A stretch of DNA of 28,547 bases, taken from positions 1 through 28,547 of IMG/VR virus record IMGVR_UViG_3300006735_000162, one strand, 5' to 3'. Of the stretch, positions 25,344 through 28,547 are shown piece after piece. The stretch comes from a virus. The notes beneath the pieces were generated by a model, which did not search any database, was not told the DNA's origin, and worked only from the letters and a program-made list of their open reading frames with translations. Position numbers and translations under genes: made by a program. Every line of letters begins with the position of its first letter. Positions within the stretch are counted from its first letter, which is position 1.

Positions 25344-25938
25344 TTATTGTTCTTGACCCTCCTGTATGAGTCAAATGAAAATATGCTCCTTGATACCCGT
25401 CACCATCAAATGTCACAGTATTATCAGACCCATCTATGTTCATATAGTTTGTAGCTAAGTCTTGGTCAATTGCAGATGTAATTGAATTGTTAGAGCCATT
25501 TATTGTCCAATCTAAATCTAATGTAGAAGCTTGTGCATTAGTCGCTTGATTAAAAGTAAAAGCATTTGATGACCCAGACACTTGTACATTTATATTAGAA
25601 CTGTCTGCACCATAAGTATTATTAGGGTCTGTCTGTATGGCAAATGTATTAGAGTCTCCGGTAAATTCAAAAAAGCCTGTATAACTATCAGCATATATAT
25701 CGCCTTTAAATATATTTGAATTACCTAGTTGGTTTACATCAAGTGTCATTGTTGCACCATCTAAATCTAATGGTGTCATAGTACCTGATACAGCAGTAGC
25801 ACCACCGATTAAGTTTCCAGACCCAAGCTGCTCAATATCTATATTTGCCGTAGCTCCTGCTTGGTCTATAGATATTTCATTGTCTGTAGCAAAAATATTT
25901 ATACTTAAAAAAATAATTACTGGTAAATACTTTTTCAT
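25231..25938 (-). CDS. Curlin-repeat-like secreted protein (candidate CsgA/CsgB-type subunit)
   Basis: A 235-residue protein with signal peptide MKKYLPVIIFLSINIFA, then a run of curlin-like units of about 20-30 residues, each with Gln/Asn-Gly-Asn patterns: ISIDQAGATANIDIEQLGSG, LDVNQLGNSNIF, FTGDSNTFAIQTD, NVQVSGSSNAFTFNQATN, TINGSNNSITS, INVTQQSTLDN. This is the spacing of the CsgA/CsgB amyloid repeat ('S.....G..N.....Q'), but degenerate. The C-terminus has two cysteines (TFCVNQNDQGTSTSC) that may pair. It is the natural substrate for the adjacent CsgG pore. GGAG precedes the ATG, and the ATGA junction couples it to CsgG. No nucleator/major-subunit distinction can be made from sequence. Confidence 0.7.
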   Translation of the reverse strand: MKKYLPVIIFLSINIFATDNEISIDQAGATANIDIEQLGSGNLIGGATAVSGTMTPLDLDGATMTLDVNQLGNSNIFKGDIYADSYTGFFEFTGDSNTFAIQTDPNNTYGADSSNINVQVSGSSNAFTFNQATNAQASTLDLDWTINGSNNSITSAIDQDLATNYMNIDGSDNTVTFDGDGYQGAYFHLTHTGGSRTINVTQQSTLDNDWLKITSNGSNGTFCVNQNDQGTSTSC

Positions 25939-26738
25939 TCTTTATAGCTCCAATATTGTTTTTCAATTCCTTTTTTGATTGTAGACAAAATAGCTTCTTC
26001 AATGGCTGCTTGTACAGCTATCGTTACGCTTTCATTTTCTACATCACCATTTTCTATTTCAATCAATTCGGTTTTATTTTCTATAAATCTAAAAGCGTCT
26101 TGATTAGTACCAACACTTAATATCGTTTTAGATACTGTGACTTCTATAAGAACTCTACCGGTCAAAACAGATACAGTTCTTAAAGACAGCGTGACAGTAT
26201 CTTGTCTATATTGTTTTGATAACCCTATGCCTAAAAGTCTAGCTCCACGACCTCCACTTCTTGTATTGGTTTCATAGCCGACTATAGCTCCTTCCATTAT
26301 AAGACCTGCAAAAACTAATGGTTTTAATTTTTGTGGGTCATCAAATGTTTCTCTGGTACTTCTTATTAGTTGTCTTTCTTTGGTTAGATTATCTAAACCT
26401 ATTCTTTCTACAACTTCAAAAAACTCTCCGTTAGATACAGCTTTTAAAGTCTTTATCAAAAGCACATATGGTGCTTGTGTGACTGCTGTGCTAAACGTTG
26501 CAAAATTACTATTACTTCTTCTTTGTCCTGTTTGGTCTGTAAAAGAAGTTGGGTATATAGCTACTATAGGTTTTTTACCTGCCGGTAAAATAGTTTCTAT
26601 TTCTTTATTGATAACTCCAACTCTTTCAGCATACTTTGAAATCTTTTGATTTTGTAAAGCATCATCATAAAAGACAGTACAGCTAGAAAGTAAAACTATT
26701 AAGAGGAAAAGTAATAACTGTTTGTTTGTTAGCTTCAT
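25935..26738 (-). CDS. csgG: Curli secretion channel lipoprotein CsgG
   Basis: A 267-residue outer-membrane pore-forming lipoprotein. Lipobox LLSSC (C20) follows an N-terminal signal. Alignment by eye with E. coli CsgG shows the same order of blocks: DQTGQ..., FSTAVTQAPYVLLIKTLKAV, LDNLTKERQLIRSTRETFDD, IMEGAIVGYETNTRSGGRGA then RLLGIGLSKQYRQDTVTLSL RTVSVLTG, VSKTILSVGTNQDAFRFIEN and SVTIAVQAAIEEAILSTIKK. Nine copies form a channel that passes unfolded curlin. In the constriction loop, the position of E. coli F56 (just before STAV) is kept, but N55 becomes T and Y51 becomes S. The ATG overlaps the CsgF gene by 56 bp with no ribosome site, so coupling is expected. Confidence 0.92.
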   Translation of the reverse strand: MKLTNKQLLLFLLIVLLSSCTVFYDDALQNQKISKYAERVGVINKEIETILPAGKKPIVAIYPTSFTDQTGQRRSNSNFATFSTAVTQAPYVLLIKTLKAVSNGEFFEVVERIGLDNLTKERQLIRSTRETFDDPQKLKPLVFAGLIMEGAIVGYETNTRSGGRGARLLGIGLSKQYRQDTVTLSLRTVSVLTGRVLIEVTVSKTILSVGTNQDAFRFIENKTELIEIENGDVENESVTIAVQAAIEEAILSTIKKGIEKQYWSYKE

Positions 26739-27225
26739 TAGTAACTGTCAAAATTATATTGGTTTCATCAACCTTATAGTCAATAGTATTCCCCTCAAGT
26801 TCTATTGTCCCGTTATCTTGTGCAGTTTCTCCAAACAACTTATCAACTAATTGTTGAGATAGTTTTGCATAAACTCTTGTTTCAAAGTTTCTTATAAATC
26901 TTGCAGTTGTAGTATTCTGTTCATCTCTTTCTGCTTGTTCTATTAAAGCCTCTATTTCTTCTTGCAATGTTTTATATCTAGTATGTTCTTGATTTTCTAT
27001 TGTCAAATAATGTTGAGATGTATTTATACCTGAAAAACTTGGCGACTTAAATTTAAAATTCATTTCATCTGCTAATGCTAAATTTACACATAAAGCTATA
27101 ACCATAAATAAACCTACATACATACAAATAATTAAAGCTACGTCTTTATCTCTTGCTTTCTTTCTAGCAGCTAGTTCTGCATTAGAAGGTCTGCCTCTTT
27201 TTCTTTTAATCTTTTCTTTGGTCAT
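26683..27225 (-). CDS. csgF: Curli assembly protein CsgF with long basic N-terminal extension
   Basis: A 180-residue protein. Residues 54-140 begin with DEMNFKFKSPSFSGIN, matching the E. coli CsgF N-terminus ('GTMTFQFRNPNFGGNP') that plugs the CsgG channel. The C-terminus (NTIDYKVDETNIILTVTNEA then NKQTVITFPL) matches the CsgF end. The signal segment is residues 29-52 (VALIICMYVGLFMVIALCVN LALA). Residues 1-28 add a highly basic, AT-hook-like stretch, KRKRGRPSNAELAARKKARD, not found in ordinary CsgF. The ATG at 27225 overlaps the upstream gene by 20 bp with weak AGAG before it; a start at 27117 (Met37) would shorten the export signal. CsgF and CsgG form the core pore unit. Confidence 0.85.
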   Translation of the reverse strand: MTKEKIKRKRGRPSNAELAARKKARDKDVALIICMYVGLFMVIALCVNLALADEMNFKFKSPSFSGINTSQHYLTIENQEHTRYKTLQEEIEALIEQAERDEQNTTTARFIRNFETRVYAKLSQQLVDKLFGETAQDNGTIELEGNTIDYKVDETNIILTVTNEANKQTVITFPLNSFTF

Positions 27226-27556
27226 CTCTATCTGCCTTTGCTATTTTATCGTTCTGTACTAGATTAGGTACACCTAACATAGTCTTAAGTAAAGTATCTT
27301 GTCTAATAATTTCATTATCTACACTTCTAACTCTGTCTATCAAAGCAATCAATATTCCATGTTGTGCTTCTAATTTAGCATCTAGCCTACCTTCCATAGC
27401 TTTTAATTGTTCATTTACTTTATCATCAACAACATCAATCTTAGATTCCATGCCATCTATAATTCTATTAATTAGTTTCCAAACAAATACACCTAGTCCT
27501 AATGCTGCAGCAACAGGAAATCCTAACTCAGTTATTAACTTTACAATATCGTCCAT
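27206..27556 (-). CDS. Holin-like protein: one N-terminal membrane span plus coiled coil
   Basis: A 116-residue protein with a single membrane span (about 10-28, LGFPVAAALGLGVFVWKLIN) followed by a long charged coiled coil (38-95). This is the layout of small phage membrane proteins of the BhlA/holin-like group and of some spanin-type helpers. It lies one gene before the pore proteins, in the lysis region, and starts in a TAATG overlap with the nuclease gene. It is a good holin candidate, but topology alone cannot prove pore formation. Confidence 0.5.
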   Translation of the reverse strand: MDDIVKLITELGFPVAAALGLGVFVWKLINRIIDGMESKIDVVDDKVNEQLKAMEGRLDAKLEAQHGILIALIDRVRSVDNEIIRQDTLLKTMLGVPNLVQNDKIAKADRDDQRKD

Positions 27557-27978
27557 TATTCAACAGGCTCAAACAAACCTAACTCAATAAGTTTAGTTCT
27601 ATTAGATTGATGTACAGCTTCTATTGCAGTTTTGTTTTGTCCAAAATATTTTGCTGCCATAAAATTTTCTATCATAGAATTATTTATATCTATACCATCA
27701 CAAACAATTGTGCCTAAAACTCTGCCAAACTTTCCTCTAGAGTCTCTTAGTTCTGTACGTATAACTACAGTATCTGCTTTATCTATAGCATCACTTAAAA
27801 ATTTAGCAGCTAGTTTACCTCTAGCTTTTTCATCTTTATTTCTTGTTCTAGACTCAGGAGTATCTATACCAAAAAGCCTTACTCTACTTTTGTATAAAAC
27901 AGAAAATCCTAAATCAAGAGTAGCGTCTACAGTATCTCCATCTACTACTCTATCTATTGTGCATTTATATTCGTACAT
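27556..27978 (-). CDS. Staphylococcal-nuclease-like protein (SNase fold)
   Basis: A 140-residue nuclease with all key residues of the SNase family: VDGDTVDATLDLGF then RVRLFGIDTPES (R34, D39, E42) and SRGKFGRVLG (R86), equivalent to R35, D40, E43 and R87 of the staphylococcal enzyme. Family members cut DNA and RNA without sequence preference using calcium. No signal peptide is visible, so it should act inside the cell or be released at lysis. It is co-directional with the lysis genes and may help degrade host nucleic acid. The C-terminal IELGLFEPVE is typical of the fold's end. Confidence 0.88.
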   Translation of the reverse strand: MYEYKCTIDRVVDGDTVDATLDLGFSVLYKSRVRLFGIDTPESRTRNKDEKARGKLAAKFLSDAIDKADTVVIRTELRDSRGKFGRVLGTIVCDGIDINNSMIENFMAAKYFGQNKTAIEAVHQSNRTKLIELGLFEPVE

Positions 27979-28120
27979 TATATTTTCTCTTGTGTCTTAA
28001 ATATCTTAGATAAGCTTTCATATTTCTTTCAGCTTTTCTTTTCAAATAAAATTTTAATCCTAATAAGCCTATTAAGAATATTACATTTAAAGCTATTACA
28101 AAAACTAACTCGCTATTCAA
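27965..28120 (-). CDS. Putative small membrane protein (51 residues, TTG start)
   Basis: A frame between the SNase gene and the 64-residue gene, starting at TTG 28120 (overlapping the preceding TGA) and stopping at 27965. The product, read MNSELVFVIALNVIFLIGLL then GLKFYLKRKAERNMKAYL, has one membrane span (5-22) followed by a very basic tail. That shape fits a small holin or anti-holin or a membrane anchor. No clear ribosome site, and the non-ATG start lowers confidence, but the 138-bp gap is otherwise empty and this operon shows no other gaps of this size. An overlap of 14 bp with the SNase gene also fits the operon's packing. Confidence 0.4.
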   Translation of the reverse strand: MNSELVFVIALNVIFLIGLLGLKFYLKRKAERNMKAYLRYLRHKRKYNVRI

Positions 28121-28311
28121 TGCAAGACTTTGTCTTCGTCAGCTTCCCATAGTGACTCTAAAACTACTGAAACTAAACTGTCTAGTTCCCCTACTACTTC
28201 TACACCTAGGTCTGCAGCAGAGTCTTCTGCCATTTGTAGACTCTCAGCAACTATAGTAGGTCCTGAGTATCTTTTTTTATCATGTGTAAATTCTGTTAAA
28301 AATAATTTCAT
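28117..28311 (-). CDS. Small acidic conserved protein
   Basis: A 64-residue acidic protein starting MKLFLTEFTHDKKRYSGPTI, then VAESLQMAEDSAADLGVEVV. The pattern 'MKLfLTEFth..krY.Gp.i.a.s...A...A..lGv.vvGel' is one I recognise in phages as a small, function-unknown protein. It begins in an ATGA overlap with the 58-residue gene upstream. Confidence 0.7.
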   Translation of the reverse strand: MKLFLTEFTHDKKRYSGPTIVAESLQMAEDSAADLGVEVVGELDSLVSVVLESLWEADEDKVLH

Positions 28312-28484
28312 ATTAACCTCGAAGTTATTTCTATTGCTGCCATACCTGCATATAAACCATATATAAGCAATTCAATACGTACAAATCTTTTAGAGCCTTC
28401 CTCTAATCTTTTTTCTAAATTCTCATATCTAATAGTACATTCTCTTTCGTGTGAATGTATTTTATTTAAAGCTTCATCTTTCAT
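28308..28484 (-). CDS. Small protein with coiled coil and C-terminal hydrophobic segment
   Basis: A 58-residue protein: charged coiled-coil region (MKDEALNKIHSHERECTIRY then ENLEKRLEEGSKRFVR) followed by a hydrophobic end (IELLIYGLYAGMAAIEI). This resembles XhlA-like holin helpers, which have a coiled coil followed by a membrane span, but the span here is short. The ATG (28484) has only a weak TGGA before it. Stop overlaps the next start (ATGA). It is the first complete gene of the leftward cluster visible here. Confidence 0.55.
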   Translation of the reverse strand: MKDEALNKIHSHERECTIRYENLEKRLEEGSKRFVRIELLIYGLYAGMAAIEITSRLI

Positions 28485-28547
28485 GCTATGTCCAATGTAC
28501 GTAGTTTGTTTGACTATTATTAAAATAAATTGTATTGACAGAAGGAG
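28485..28547. other. Window end: AT-rich sequence upstream of the lysis cluster
   Basis: Sixty-three AT-rich bases before the 58-residue gene. On the minus strand TATTTTAATAAT could be part of a -10 box of a promoter for the cluster; a TTGACA on the plus strand (28534-28539) may be chance. The plus strand ends GAAGGAG, possibly the ribosome site of a gene beyond the window. Nothing here can be placed with confidence. Confidence 0.2.

Noticed and set aside
1-28547. Circular genome with the window ends joined
   Set aside because: Joining position 28547 to 1 does not extend the primase-helicase into helicase motifs (it soon meets a stop), and core genes such as terminase and capsid are missing.
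1-28547. tRNA genes, CRISPR arrays, insertion sequences or integrase
   Set aside because: No cloverleaf-like sequence, regularly spaced direct repeats, transposase or integrase motif was seen in gaps or frames.

Overview
The window is a low-GC (roughly one third to two fifths G+C by eye) fragment of a tailed-phage genome with tightly packed, translationally coupled genes. The best fit is a marine podovirus-like phage of the kind that infects SAR11 or similar streamlined bacteria. This host group is an inference from the AT-rich coding, the gene set (Twinkle-type primase-helicase, Fe-S exonuclease, DUF1071-type annealing protein, P22 gp10-like tail protein, giant virion protein) and general resemblance to pelagiphage genomes. 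No terminase, portal, major capsid, DNA polymerase, RNA polymerase or integrase gene is visible. These are presumably outside the window, because the first gene is cut at position 1 and the ends do not join into a continuous reading frame.

Layout. (1) 1-1507, minus strand: the 5' part of a primase-helicase and a small unknown gene, separated by a cluster of repeats and dyads. (2) 1508-1587: a divergent regulatory gap with a 14-bp inverted repeat. (3) 1588-7630, plus strand: an early/replication-recombination operon. It holds an Fe-S PD-(D/E)XK exonuclease, a single-strand annealing protein, an SSB-like protein, an HNH nuclease of the Ref/DUF968 type, a PD-(D/E)XK resolvase-like nuclease and about ten small unknown proteins, including two too short for standard gene calling. 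(4) 7631-7753: a convergent gap with a 16-bp palindrome and a hairpin. (5) 7754-23077, minus strand: virion genes, dominated by an 8.3-kb gene for a 2,768-residue giant protein, then putative internal virion proteins and a gp10-like tail protein. (6) 23078-28484, minus strand: the lysis region, with GH24 endolysin, overlapping Rz1/Rz spanins, a four-gene curli-like block (FecR-domain protein, curlin-repeat protein, CsgG, CsgF), a holin-like protein, a Staphylococcus-nuclease-like protein and small membrane proteins.

The most striking element is the curli-type (type VIII) secretion block placed between the spanins and a holin-like gene. It includes both pore proteins (CsgG, CsgF), a candidate secreted substrate with curlin-like repeats, and a secreted FecR-domain protein with an acidic repeat. 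All overlap their neighbours, so they should be expressed late with the lysis genes. The logical model is a phage-made outer-membrane pore and surface fibre/plug, acting late in infection, in lysis timing, envelope remodelling, aggregation or exclusion of other phages; none of these is proven.

At the DNA level, a by-eye scan found no GATC and no GGCC in the window, while the palindrome TACCGGTA occurs at least ten times in different reading phases. This suggests restriction-site avoidance plus a retained DNA signal.
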